DNA of 64,000 nt from Gemmatimonadaceae bacterium (GCA_025928185.1 JAICKA010000002.1:124001-188000), one strand, 5' to 3'. Numbered from the stretch's first letter, positions 34,379 to 42,436 are shown. Translations and numbers: made by a program. The notes: a model not told the origin generated them from the letters alone.

Positions 34379-34917
34379 TCCACCTGTGGCGCGATCTGCC
34401 GCCCGGGCGCAACCCGCCCGAGGAGGTCACCGCCGTCGTCGAGATTCCGTTCGGCAGCCGGAACAAGTACGAGCTGGACAAGGCCACCGGCATCATGAAG
34501 CTCGACCGCGTGCTGTACTCGTCGGTACACTACCCCGGCGACTACGGCTTCATTCCGCGCACGCTCCACGAGGACGGCGATCCGATCGACGTGCTCGTGA
34601 TGGTCAAGGAGCAGACGTTCTCCGGATGCATGATCGACGTGCGGCCGCTCGGCGTGCTGCGCATGCTGGATCGAGGCGAGCCGGACGACAAGATTCTCGC
34701 CGCGCCGCTGCACGATCCGTCGTACGAGGAATACTTCGACATCGCCGACATCCCGCGGCACGTGTTGAAAGAAGTCGAATACTTCTTCCAGACGTACAAG
34801 GACCTGGAAGGCAAGCGGGTGCAGATCGCGGGCTGGGAGAAGAGCGAGGTCGCGATGCGGCTGATCAGCGAATCGATCGCGCGCTACGACAGTACGTATC
34901 TGCGGGTGGGGCCGTGA
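34375..34917 (+). CDS. ppa: inorganic pyrophosphatase (family I)
   Basis: 180 residues, GTG start overlapping the reductase stop. Family I motifs are all present: EIPFGSRNKYELDK, YPGDYGFIPRTL and EDGDPIDVLVM (the metal-binding D-x-D-P-I-D). It hydrolyses pyrophosphate, pulling biosynthetic reactions forward. It ends the ccm/hem operon. CCATGG repeat DNA begins right after the stop. Confidence 0.96.
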   Translation: MIHLWRDLPPGRNPPEEVTAVVEIPFGSRNKYELDKATGIMKLDRVLYSSVHYPGDYGFIPRTLHEDGDPIDVLVMVKEQTFSGCMIDVRPLGVLRMLDRGEPDDKILAAPLHDPSYEEYFDIADIPRHVLKEVEYFFQTYKDLEGKRVQIAGWEKSEVAMRLISESIARYDSTYLRVGP

Positions 34918-34920
34918 GCG

Positions 34921-34942
34921 TCCATGGTCCATGGTCCATGGT
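34921..34942. repeat. CCATGG-word repeat, left copy
   Basis: Three units of GTCCATG-type words follow the ppa stop. The same array occurs at 35623-35646, so the two copies bracket the LiaF-like gene. Confidence 0.6.
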
Positions 34943-34962
34943 AAGAGATCAGACCTCAGACC

Positions 34963-35604
34963 TCAGTCGTCATCATCATCGAGACCGTAGGGGTCCTCGC
35001 GGCGCCTGACGACGATCTTGACCTCGCCCATGAGCGCGAGGCCGGTGAGGCGGATGATCGGGCCGCCACCGCTGCCCGCCACCGATGAAAGATCGTCGGT
35101 CGAGCTGTGCACGGACGCCATGATCGAGTGGATCTGATTGACGACACGCATGCCGGGCGGCACGATGATTCGGAACGCCGCCCAGACCACGCGCACGTCG
35201 ATGTCGACGATGCCCGGCGGCAGCACGGCCTGGGTGAGATCGAGCCGCATGTCGGACATGATCGCCAGCACGTCGAGCCGCTGCGGCACGCTCCAGCGCC
35301 CGAGCCGCTTGGACTCACCCATGATCGAGAACATGCGTCCGCGTTCGGGGCCGTAGACCGGCGCGACGGCAGCCGAATCCTGCGATCGCACCCTGGCCGA
35401 CACGGATGACGGTCTGGACGCGAGCGCTCGGCCAAGATCGGCGGTGATTCGGTCGAGCTCCGCGGCGGTCGTCGCCTTGTACACCCGCTCGATTCGTCGT
35501 TCGAGCTCCTCGAGCGTCAACTCATCGTTGGCGAACAGGGCGGAGAGCTGCTCGATCGCCAACTCGCGCGCGCGAGGGGAGACGGGAGGGAGCGGGGAGG
35601 TCAC
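34963..35604 (-). CDS. DUF1707 / LiaF-like cell-envelope response protein
   Basis: 213 residues, GTG start at 35604. An N-terminal DUF1707-like SHOCT-type helical segment (VSPRARELAIEQLSALFAN... LEELERRIERVYKA) is followed by a beta-rich LiaF C-terminal-type domain (about 90-205: MSDMRLDLTQAVLPPGIVDID, VPPGMRVVN). Such proteins are soluble, membrane-associated sensors of envelope stress. An acidic tail of five Asp ends it. A TAGCTT element lies 6 bases before the GTG. It is bracketed by CCATGG repeats. Confidence 0.78.
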   Translation of the reverse strand: MTSPLPPVSPRARELAIEQLSALFANDELTLEELERRIERVYKATTAAELDRITADLGRALASRPSSVSARVRSQDSAAVAPVYGPERGRMFSIMGESKRLGRWSVPQRLDVLAIMSDMRLDLTQAVLPPGIVDIDVRVVWAAFRIIVPPGMRVVNQIHSIMASVHSSTDDLSSVAGSGGGPIIRLTGLALMGEVKIVVRRREDPYGLDDDDD

Positions 35605-35610
35605 TCGCGT

Positions 35611-35616
35611 AAGCTA
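35611..35616 (-). promoter_or_regulatory. TAGCTT element 6 bases before the LiaF-like start
   Basis: TAGCTT on the minus strand, 6 bases before the GTG at 35604, with no Shine-Dalgarno sequence. Confidence 0.35.
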
Positions 35617-35622
35617 GACCCG

Positions 35623-35646
35623 TCCATGGTCCATGGTCCATGGTCC
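35623..35646. repeat. CCATGG-word repeat, right copy
   Basis: Tandem GTCCATG words identical to those at 34921-34942. A decayed third relative is seen near 36370-36390 on the other strand. Confidence 0.6.
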
Positions 35647-36392
35647 GTCGTGGGCTCGGCGCTGGGTGAATGTGGTGCGCCGAATCGGGTTGGACTGAGT
35701 TCGGGACGCGGATCTAACCGAAACTGGCGAACGAGGCGCGGATTCGCGCCGAGTGGCGCACCGAGTTCCGTGCGCCAGGTCAAGCAACAAACAAGAGCTT
35801 TGTGGTGGTGTGCCGATCAGCTCCCCACTCCGCCGCTCCGTCGGGACCTGCGTGGCGCGAGAGAGCATCGCGCCATAGAGGCGGCCGGCCCGGCTAGACC
35901 GGCGACCTCGCAGGCAGAGGGAAGGGGCTGCGGAGAACTGCGGAGCACTGCGGAGAGGCGCGGAGGGGCGTTGCTGGAGGTGTTGATGAATGATGAACGA
36001 CTGCACCACACCCGAACCTCGAGATTCTCGGCGCGTTGTCGGAAGTGCAATCCGTTGTCGCCGATGGCCGCCTCAACCCCTCACAATTGAAGCCCGCTCA
36101 GCATTTCTCCGCCGTTCTCCGCCGTTCTCCGCGGCTTCGCGACTCTCTCCGAAGAAGCGATGCTGACCCAGCCACAACAGGTTTGAACACGGATGACACG
36201 GAGGCGACGGATTGAACGAATTCAAAAACCAAATGCTGTTGGGGTGTGGCGCGATGGACTCAACGCGCCAGTAGGAGCCAATCCGCGCCTCGTTCGCCAT
36301 ATTTCCGCAAAATCCGCGTTCCCCAATTCAGTCCAACCCGATTCGGCGCGCCACACTCACTCCGCGCGACATCCACGGGCCACGGACCACAG
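35647..36392. repeat. nested imperfect inverted-repeat island, about 750 bp, no gene
   Basis: The outer arms, about 35647-35775 and 36243-36392, are reverse complements over roughly 130 bases with scattered mismatches and gaps; shared core words include GCGCCGAATCGGGTTGGACT and GGCGAACGAGGCGCGGATT. A second, inner pair of CTGCGGAG/CTCCGC runs lies at about 35930-35980 and 36090-36150. Short ORFs in both arms encode the same nonsense words (GANPRLVR, PTRFGAPHS) and I reject them as genes. No other feature is seen in 35605-36393. Confidence 0.8.
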
Positions 36393-36393
36393 A

Positions 36394-37125
36394 CTAAACG
36401 ACCGCCACCCCGTGGTCCCCTTGTTCGTCGATCGCGCCGTGGTCGGGCGGCTCGGGTTCGCGCGGGAGGAACAGCGTATCGTAGAGCAGCGCCGCGACGA
36501 TTCCGCCGAGCAGTGGACCGATCCAGTATGCCGTCTGGCCTTCGAAGATGTGCGTCACCACCGCGGGACCGAATGAGCGCGCAGGGTTCATCGAGCCGCC
36601 GGTGAGCGGTCCGATGCCGAGAATGCCGGCCGTGACGGTGAGACCGATCGCGAAGCCGCCCACTTTCGGCCCGCGCGGGTCCACCGCCGTGCCGAACACG
36701 GCGAACACCAGGAAGAACGTGGCGACGGCCTCGAGTCCGATCGCCTGAATCATGTTGATGTCGGACGAGATCGACTGCCCGCCGAGCCGCGTGAGAGTCG
36801 TGATGCTCGACGGGTAGAGAGCGCTCAGCGCGTACGCCGCGACGATGGCGCCGGTGAATTGCGCGATCCAGTAGATCACCGCGAACATCGGCGTGATGCG
36901 CTTGGTGACGAGAAAGCCCGCCGTCACGGCCGGATTGAGATGCCCGGAGATGCGCATCGTCGCGGTGACCATGATCGCGAGGATCAACCCATGCGCGAAC
37001 GCGATGCCGATCAACGCCGACTGCTGCGACAGCATCGGGCTGGTAATGATCGCGCCGCCACCGATGAACACGAGGCCGAACGTTCCGATGAACTCGGCCG
37101 CGAAGTGACGCCAGGAGTCGCGCAT
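36394..37125 (-). CDS. aquaporin / MIP-family channel
   Basis: 243 residues from the ATG at 37125; upstream in-frame sequence is low-complexity repeat. Six membrane helices and two NPA boxes, HLNPAVT and SMNPARS. The Arg after the second NPA (selectivity filter) is present. It moves water and possibly glycerol; selectivity cannot be fixed by eye. The start codon abuts a CT-rich repeat and no ribosome site is visible. Confidence 0.93.
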   Translation of the reverse strand: MRDSWRHFAAEFIGTFGLVFIGGGAIITSPMLSQQSALIGIAFAHGLILAIMVTATMRISGHLNPAVTAGFLVTKRITPMFAVIYWIAQFTGAIVAAYALSALYPSSITTLTRLGGQSISSDINMIQAIGLEAVATFFLVFAVFGTAVDPRGPKVGGFAIGLTVTAGILGIGPLTGGSMNPARSFGPAVVTHIFEGQTAYWIGPLLGGIVAALLYDTLFLPREPEPPDHGAIDEQGDHGVAVV

Positions 37126-37289
37126 CTCGAGAGGGGAGAGAGGAGTGAGGAGTGTGGAGACGTTTGCAGGCGGGACGTTCGCACGTTTGAGAGTCGGGAG
37201 CAAGTCTCGCGTCTCAACGCTCGCGTCTGACGTCTGACGTCTGATGTCTCGGCAGTTGCCTCCCCTCTCCCCTCTCCCCTCTCCCCTAT
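37126..37289. repeat. GA-rich/CT-rich inverted repeat with GTCTGAC tandem
   Basis: GAGAGGGGAGAG-type DNA at 37130-37160 faces CTCCCCTCTC-type DNA at 37260-37288. Between them is a short tandem of GTCTGAC words (37223-37247). It separates the KS gene (stop at 37290) from the aquaporin start. Same family as 9.5 and 49.5 kb. Confidence 0.7.
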
Positions 37290-38531
37290 CTAATCCGCCC
37301 TTTTCATCACCAACGCCGCATTGATCCCGCCGAAGCCGAACGAATTGTTCATCGCATAATCGATGTGCGCCGCGCGGCCGGTGCCGGGGATGTAATCGAG
37401 ATCGCACCCGTCACCCGGCTCCTGGAAGTTGAGCGTCGGCGGCAGCCAGTCGCGCTCGAGCGACATCGCGCAGATGGCCGCTTCCATCGCGCCCGACGCG
37501 CCGAGTGCGTGGCCATAGTACGCCTTCGTGCTGCTCACGGGCAGACGCGACGCGTGCTCGCCGAAGACGGTGCGGATGGCCAGCGTTTCCGTCGGATCGT
37601 TGAGCGGCGTGCTGCTGCCGTGCGCGTTCACGTAGCCGATCTCGTGCGGCGCGACGCCGGCATCGCCCAGCGCGGTGCGCATCGCGCGCGCGGCCTGCGA
37701 TCCATCAGGACGCGGTGCCGTCATGTGGTGCGCGTCGTTGCAGAACGCGTAGCCGGCGATCTCCGCGTAAATGTGCGCGCCGCGGGACTTGGCGCGCTCC
37801 AGCTCCTCGAGCACGAGCACCGCCGAACCCTCGCCCATCACAAAGCCGTCGCGGCCACGATCGAACGGCCGTGATGCATGCGAGGGGTCGTCGTTGCGAG
37901 TCGACATCGCGCGGATGATCGCGAACGCGCCGAAGCACAACTGATTGAGCGGCGCCTCGGCGCCGCCGGAGATCATCACGTCGGCGTAGCCGTCGCGGAT
38001 CTGCCGAAACCCGTCGCCGATCGCCATCGTGCCCGACGCGCAACTCATCGCGTTCGTGCAGTTCGGCCCCTGCACGCCGAACTCGATGGCGACGTTGCAG
38101 CTCGCGGCGCCCCCGAACACGTTCGTCGCGAGCGTCGGGGATACGCTCTTCAGCCCCTCTCGGATGAACACGCCGAGCTGCTCCTCGGCGTAGCCGACGC
38201 CGCCGAGGGCCGTGCCCATGGTCGAACCGATGCGCTCGCGATCTTCGGCGGCGAGGTCGAGCTCCGCGTCTTCGATCGCCAGGCGCGATGCCGTTACGGT
38301 GAACTGCCCAAAGCGGTCGAGCCGCTTCAGCCGCCGCTGCTCGAGGAAATCGCTCCCGTTGAAATCGATCTCCGCCGCGATGCGACTGTGATAGATCGAC
38401 GCGTCGAACCGCGTGATGTCGCGGACGGCGGAGCGGTACGCGTGCAGTCCATCCCACAACCCGTCGCGCGTAATTCCGATCGGCGTCACCGCGCCAATGC
38501 CCGTGATTGCCACTCGCCGACGCTCAGCCAC
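37290..38531 (-). CDS. beta-ketoacyl-ACP synthase (KAS II / type II PKS KS-like)
   Basis: 413 residues, GTG start. The thiolase-fold catalytic triad is complete: Cys in NAMSCASGTMA, His in YVNAHGSSTPLND and His in AYYGHALGASG. C-terminal NNSFGFGGINA is typical. FabF-type enzymes extend acyl chains by condensing with malonyl-ACP. Here it is followed by no other fatty-acid gene but by cyclase, methyltransferase and flavoprotein genes, so a role in a specialised polyketide-like pathway is more likely. ACP and chain-length factor are not in the window. Confidence 0.92.
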   Translation of the reverse strand: MAERRRVAITGIGAVTPIGITRDGLWDGLHAYRSAVRDITRFDASIYHSRIAAEIDFNGSDFLEQRRLKRLDRFGQFTVTASRLAIEDAELDLAAEDRERIGSTMGTALGGVGYAEEQLGVFIREGLKSVSPTLATNVFGGAASCNVAIEFGVQGPNCTNAMSCASGTMAIGDGFRQIRDGYADVMISGGAEAPLNQLCFGAFAIIRAMSTRNDDPSHASRPFDRGRDGFVMGEGSAVLVLEELERAKSRGAHIYAEIAGYAFCNDAHHMTAPRPDGSQAARAMRTALGDAGVAPHEIGYVNAHGSSTPLNDPTETLAIRTVFGEHASRLPVSSTKAYYGHALGASGAMEAAICAMSLERDWLPPTLNFQEPGDGCDLDYIPGTGRAAHIDYAMNNSFGFGGINAALVMKRAD

Positions 38532-38561
38532 TCGACACCTCGGTACGTGAATCGTGCGTCA

Positions 38562-39077
38562 TCATGCTTCGGCGGCACGCGCCAAGCCGGCGAGTGTGCG
38601 CGCCGCAATGCCATGCACGAACATCGGACCGATCACGGCCCGCGCCGCCACGTCACCAATCACCGGCCACGGCGGGCCGTTCCACACGTGCACGATGCGT
38701 ACGCGCGTGCCGCCGTCCGTGGATTCGAAGCTCCACTCCACGTCCATTCCCGTGGTGATCCCGCGTACGTGCCTGAATCGGACCGCCGGCGCGGCCGAAT
38801 GCTCCGGTCGTGCGACGGTCATCATCGACGTCCACCAGGTCGGCCACGGCAGCGGCCCGAAATCGCGATAGGCCGACATCTCGACCAGACCGCCGCCGTC
38901 GTTCCGCCGCTCGAGCATCCGGACGAATCGATAGTGCGTCAATCGTGCCGGCCAGCGCTCGACGTCGGCAGCGAGGTCGAAGATCACCGACAGCGGCGCG
39001 GCGACGAGGCGTTCGTCGACCGTCGCCATTCGCCGATCGACCGGCATTGGTCCAAGCACGTACGGCGGCAGCGTCAT
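38562..39077 (-). CDS. SRPBCC (START/Bet v1-fold) protein, polyketide-cyclase-like
   Basis: 171 residues, ATGA overlap with the methyltransferase stop. The fold is recognisable from the N-terminal VDERLVAAPLSVIFDLAADVERWP and the Trp/Pro-rich central strands, ending in a long amphipathic helix. The family includes aromatase/cyclases of type II polyketide synthases and lipid-binding proteins. Between a KS and a methyltransferase, cyclisation or substrate carriage is plausible. No catalytic residue can be named. Confidence 0.78.
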   Translation of the reverse strand: MTLPPYVLGPMPVDRRMATVDERLVAAPLSVIFDLAADVERWPARLTHYRFVRMLERRNDGGGLVEMSAYRDFGPLPWPTWWTSMMTVARPEHSAAPAVRFRHVRGITTGMDVEWSFESTDGGTRVRIVHVWNGPPWPVIGDVAARAVIGPMFVHGIAARTLAGLARAAEA

Positions 39078-39877
39078 GCGGCGCGTGGCGTCCAGTGCGC
39101 GGTGAGGCGGAAGCCGAGTCTGTCGCGCACCACGGGCTCGCACCCGGTGGCGGCGACGATCAGCTCGCGCAGCTCGGCCGTCGTGAAGCCGCGGAGCACC
39201 GAGACGACGCCGTCGTGCCGCGTGATGCGGTGAAATCCGAGCGGAAACGAGAGCGCCCAGAAACCGCCGGCCGCGATCCAGCTCCGACGCAGGTCGCTCA
39301 CGATCGCGACGCGACGGGCGACGCGGTGCATCTCGCGCAGGAGCGCCGCCGCGCCCTGTTCGTCGAAGTGATGCAGGACCTGCGAGCAGATGACGACGTC
39401 CACGCTCCCATTGGCAAACGGCAGCGCGAGCGCGTTGGCGCAGACGGCGTGCGTAAGGCGCTGCCGTGCCGTCATCAGGAGCGGCGCCGCTTCGTCGACC
39501 CCGATCGTGTCGACGCGAACACCGTCGAATGCGGCCAGCTCGCGCGCGCGGGCCGGAATGTCGGCCAGCCCGGTGCCGATGTCGAGCACCGTCGCGCTCG
39601 ACACGCCGCGCACCGCGCGACGCAGCTCGCCGAGCGCGGCGCGCCGGCCGCCGAGCCACCGGTTCGAGCTGACGACGTCCTCGATCGATCGCACGCGCAA
39701 CCGCGGCTCGACGGATGGATCGTCGAGAATCTCGAACCCGCGCCTGCGCGCCGGCGTCAGCATCGCCATCAAGTCGTCTCGCTCACGCGTTCGACCGTTC
39801 CACCGTTCCACCGTTCCACCGTTCCACCGTTCCACCGTTCCACCGTTCCACCGTTCCACCGTTCCAGCGTTCTTCAC
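39074..39877 (-). CDS. class I SAM-dependent methyltransferase with an in-frame 8-bp repeat near its start
   Basis: 267 residues if translation starts at the GTG (39877) that overlaps the flavin reductase stop as GTGA, the coupling style of all its neighbours. Residues 5-28 are then three copies of GTVERWNG encoded by nine 8-bp units; ATGs after the array (39769 and 39763) offer a shorter product. SAM motif I is VLDIGTGLADIP, motif II-like VDTIGVDEA and the post-I acidic residue are clear, as is SQVLHHFDE, a UbiE/COQ5-like pattern. A unit change would put the remaining gene out of frame. Confidence 0.85.
   Translation of the reverse strand: MKNAGTVERWNGGTVERWNGGTVERWNGRTRERDDLMAMLTPARRRGFEILDDPSVEPRLRVRSIEDVVSSNRWLGGRRAALGELRRAVRGVSSATVLDIGTGLADIPARARELAAFDGVRVDTIGVDEAAPLLMTARQRLTHAVCANALALPFANGSVDVVICSQVLHHFDEQGAAALLREMHRVARRVAIVSDLRRSWIAAGGFWALSFPLGFHRITRHDGVVSVLRGFTTAELRELIVAATGCEPVVRDRLGFRLTAHWTPRAA
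39794..39865. repeat. nine perfect tandem copies of an 8-bp unit
   Basis: Nine uninterrupted ACCGTTCC units. The array lies between the GTG start and the first internal ATG of the methyltransferase gene. As 8 is not a multiple of 3, gain or loss of one unit changes the frame; the unit has no stop in any frame. Confidence 0.9.
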
Positions 39878-40347
39878 CGTTCCAACTGCGCATACCCACC
39901 CCGGTAATACAGCAGCGGACGTCCCTGTCGCGCCTCGGCCCGCTCGACTTCGGCGATGAACAGCGTGTGGTCGCCCGCGTCGTGATGCTCGCGCACCGCG
40001 CACTCCAGATGGGCCAGCGCCTCCTCGAGCAGCACCACGCCGCTGTCGCCGCGCACGTAGGCAATGCCGTCGAAGCGGTTGGACTCGTCGGCGGCGAACC
40101 GGCGCGAGTAGGCCTCCTGGCTCGATGAAAGAATGCTGATACCGAATCGCGGATGCTTCAGCAGCAAGTCGTGCATCGACGCCTCGTGGTCGACGCAGAG
40201 CAGCACGAGCGGCGGCTGCAGGCTGAGCGAGCAGAACGCGCTCACGGTCATGCCGTGATCCTCGCCCGCGTCGTCGCGCGCGGTCACGATGGTCACCCCG
40301 GACGCGAAGCGGCCGAGGACACTGCGGAACGTTTCTGAGTCGATCAT
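39874..40347 (-). CDS. flavin reductase (FMN-binding, HpaC/RutF-like)
   Basis: 157 residues, ATG overlapping the flavoprotein stop (ATGA). The FMN-reductase domain is evident: FRSVLGRFASGVTIVTA, DHGMTVSAFCSLSLQPPLVLLCV, FGISILSS and the DHTLFIAEVERAE segment before the C-terminal LLYYRGGY. It supplies reduced flavin with NAD(P)H to a partner monooxygenase, most likely in this same pathway. Family call is firm. Confidence 0.9.
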   Translation of the reverse strand: MIDSETFRSVLGRFASGVTIVTARDDAGEDHGMTVSAFCSLSLQPPLVLLCVDHEASMHDLLLKHPRFGISILSSSQEAYSRRFAADESNRFDGIAYVRGDSGVVLLEEALAHLECAVREHHDAGDHTLFIAEVERAEARQGRPLLYYRGGYAQLER

Positions 40348-41603
40348 GCGAGCGGAGCGCGGGACCCGGCGAGCGGCCGGCTTCGGCCGAAGACCTTCCA
40401 AAGATATCCGAGCCGGATCACCTCGCGCGCCGGCACGAAGTCGCCCGTGACGCCGATCAGCAGGTCCGCGAGGTCCTTGCGCCGCGAGAGATTGCGCGCC
40501 GCGCGGTTGATCAGCGGCGCCGTTCCGATCACCGCGCCGATGATCCGCTCGACCAGCCACTTGCCCCCGAACTCCGCGCGGCGCTCGGCGTCGTACGCCG
40601 CGAGCGCGGCGTCGGCATGACGCGGACGCGCTGCGTCGAGTGCGACGCGCACCGCGCCGGCGAGCAGCTCGCCGCCCCGCAGCGCGGAGTAGATGCCTTC
40701 GCCGGTGAACGGATCGAAGAAGTCCGCCGCGTCGCCGACGAGCGCGAGACCCGGCGCCCAGCCGCGACGCGCGTGCGACGCGAACGGACCAGTCGCGACC
40801 ACCGGCGACTCGCGCGTTGCCGACGCAAAGCGCGGCGCGAGATGCGCCCGCTGGGCTAGCCAGCGCTCGAGGAATGCGGCTCGATCGCCGGCGATCTCGC
40901 GCGAGCGCGACGCGGGCACCACGAGCGCCACCGTCGTGAGTCCGTTGCCGACGTCGGCGATGCCGACGTAGCCGTCGCGCTCGACGTGCATCTCGCCGTG
41001 CACGCCGATGTCCCGCACGCCAGCGTAGTGCGTCACGAGCGCGAGCCGCCGCGGCCACCTGAAGGTGTGGGCGAGACCGGCACGGCGCGCGACGACCGAT
41101 CGCAACCCGTCCGCGCCGATCACCAGCCTCGCTCGATGCTCGCTCGTCTCGCCGCCGCACAGCGTGCGTACGCCAATGACACGGCCGTCGTGGGCGCGCA
41201 GCAGGTCCGTCACCCGCGCGCCCTCCGTGACGCGTGCACCGGCTGAGCGGGCGCGGTCGAGCAGAATGGCGTCGAGGATCTCGCGGCGGACGGACAGTCC
41301 GCGGTCGCGAAAGCCGGCAAACCCGTGCGCCGCGACGAAGTCGCCGCGGATCATCGCGCCGTTTGGCGCGCGCACGTGGACGCCGGCGAGTGCCGCCGCG
41401 CCGGTCTGCTCCACGCGCTCGAGCGCTCCCATGTCTGACAGGATGCGCGACGCTTCGGGACTGAGATATTCGGCGCACGGCTTCGGTCGCGGAAAGTGCG
41501 CGCGATCTATGACGTGCGCCTCGATCCCGGAGCGTGCGAGCGCAAAGGAGAGCGACGCGCCCGCTGGTCCGGCACCAACCACGAGCACGTCCACACTGGT
41601 CAT
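40344..41603 (-). CDS. geranylgeranyl reductase-family FAD-dependent oxidoreductase
   Basis: 419 residues. The Rossmann FAD motif VLVVGAGPAGASLSFALA opens the protein; GADGLRSVVARR and GDAADFFDPFTGEGI are the second and third FAD motifs of the GGR/PHBH-like group. These enzymes saturate prenyl chains or hydroxylate aromatic rings. The neighbouring DUF92 protein and flavin reductase are compatible with either role; the KS/cyclase context favours modification of an aromatic or polyketide product. Assignment to the family is strong, reaction open. Confidence 0.88.
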   Translation of the reverse strand: MTSVDVLVVGAGPAGASLSFALARSGIEAHVIDRAHFPRPKPCAEYLSPEASRILSDMGALERVEQTGAAALAGVHVRAPNGAMIRGDFVAAHGFAGFRDRGLSVRREILDAILLDRARSAGARVTEGARVTDLLRAHDGRVIGVRTLCGGETSEHRARLVIGADGLRSVVARRAGLAHTFRWPRRLALVTHYAGVRDIGVHGEMHVERDGYVGIADVGNGLTTVALVVPASRSREIAGDRAAFLERWLAQRAHLAPRFASATRESPVVATGPFASHARRGWAPGLALVGDAADFFDPFTGEGIYSALRGGELLAGAVRVALDAARPRHADAALAAYDAERRAEFGGKWLVERIIGAVIGTAPLINRAARNLSRRKDLADLLIGVTGDFVPAREVIRLGYLWKVFGRSRPLAGSRAPLA

Positions 41604-41613
41604 CCGAAAACGC

Positions 41614-42396
41614 CTATCCCGCCAACCAGGCGGCCAGGAGGCCGCCGGCCAGTCCGCTGAGGAAATTCACGACGTCATTGTCCAGCCACGCCACGCCGCG
41701 CACATGTCGAGTGAGCGTGCCACAGTCGTGGCGCAGCCGCTCGGTACCACGGGCGCAGGTATCGCACCATCGCCCGCCTTGCACGGATGCGCCGAGCAGC
41801 GAGTCCACGAGGGCGCCCACGACGCCGCCAACCGCCGCGACGAGCACGAGGCGCGGCGCCCATCCGAGGGCAAGCGCACACGCGGCAACGAACAGTGCGC
41901 CCACGATCGCGCCCACACTGCCAATCGCCGAAATGCCTCCGGAGGTTCCCACGGGCACTACACGGCCAGTCAGAATGGACCGCGGCGTCGCACCGTACCG
42001 CGTGCCGAGCTCGGTTGCCCAGGTATCCGCCGCCGACGCGGCCAGCGCACCGGCGCCTAGTGCGAGCCAGCGCGCGGCCGGATCGACCGCGGCGGCGAGC
42101 GCCGCCACGGCGAAGACGCCGCCATTGGCCAGCACCTGTATGCCGTCGCGCGGCCCGGCCTTGCTGACGATCGCGCTCGTGCGCTGCGTCTTGATCTCGC
42201 GGCCGGCGTGCGACAGCGCGCTGGACACGACGAAGTAGGCGACGAGCAGCGCTCCCCACGCCCAACCCGCGGCGATCGCCAGCGTGCCGATCACCGCCGC
42301 GGCCACGGCGCCGCCCGCGGATAGCGAACGCGCGCGCCACGCTGCCGTCGCAATGACGATCGACAGCGCCGCGCCGATAAGAATGTGACTCAACAC
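41614..42396 (-). CDS. DUF92 integral membrane protein (VTE6-like)
   Basis: 260 residues, GTG start. Six to seven hydrophobic helices; DUF92 hallmarks are RDGIQVLANGG, ADTWATELG and a GGxxSALGSVGA-type segment here reading GGISAIGSVGAIVGAL. Plant/cyanobacterial VTE6 members phosphorylate phytyl phosphate; next to a GGR-family gene a prenyl-phosphate role is attractive but unproven. A TAGCTTTG element lies 30 bases upstream. Confidence 0.85.
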   Translation of the reverse strand: MLSHILIGAALSIVIATAAWRARSLSAGGAVAAAVIGTLAIAAGWAWGALLVAYFVVSSALSHAGREIKTQRTSAIVSKAGPRDGIQVLANGGVFAVAALAAAVDPAARWLALGAGALAASAADTWATELGTRYGATPRSILTGRVVPVGTSGGISAIGSVGAIVGALFVAACALALGWAPRLVLVAAVGGVVGALVDSLLGASVQGGRWCDTCARGTERLRHDCGTLTRHVRGVAWLDNDVVNFLSGLAGGLLAAWLAG

Positions 42397-42426
42397 ACGC
42401 TCGCGCCTTGTTGCGCCAACCGCGCA

Positions 42427-42436
42427 AAGCTAGCTT
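42427..42436. promoter_or_regulatory. palindromic AAGCTAGCTT, -10-like element for both divergent genes
   Basis: AAGCTAGCTT reads TAGCTT on both strands. It is 26 bases from the V4R-like start (42463) and 30 bases from the DUF92 start (42396). Confidence 0.4.

Noticed and set aside
35601-36576. Short ORFs with GANPRLVR and PTRFGAPHS words as small genes
   Set aside because: They lie in inverted-repeat arms, appear in both arms and have no start signals or homologous features.
39794-39865. 8-bp array as a CRISPR or iteron origin
   Set aside because: No spacers, and no dnaA or rep gene, DnaA boxes or AT-rich region nearby; it is in frame with a gene.
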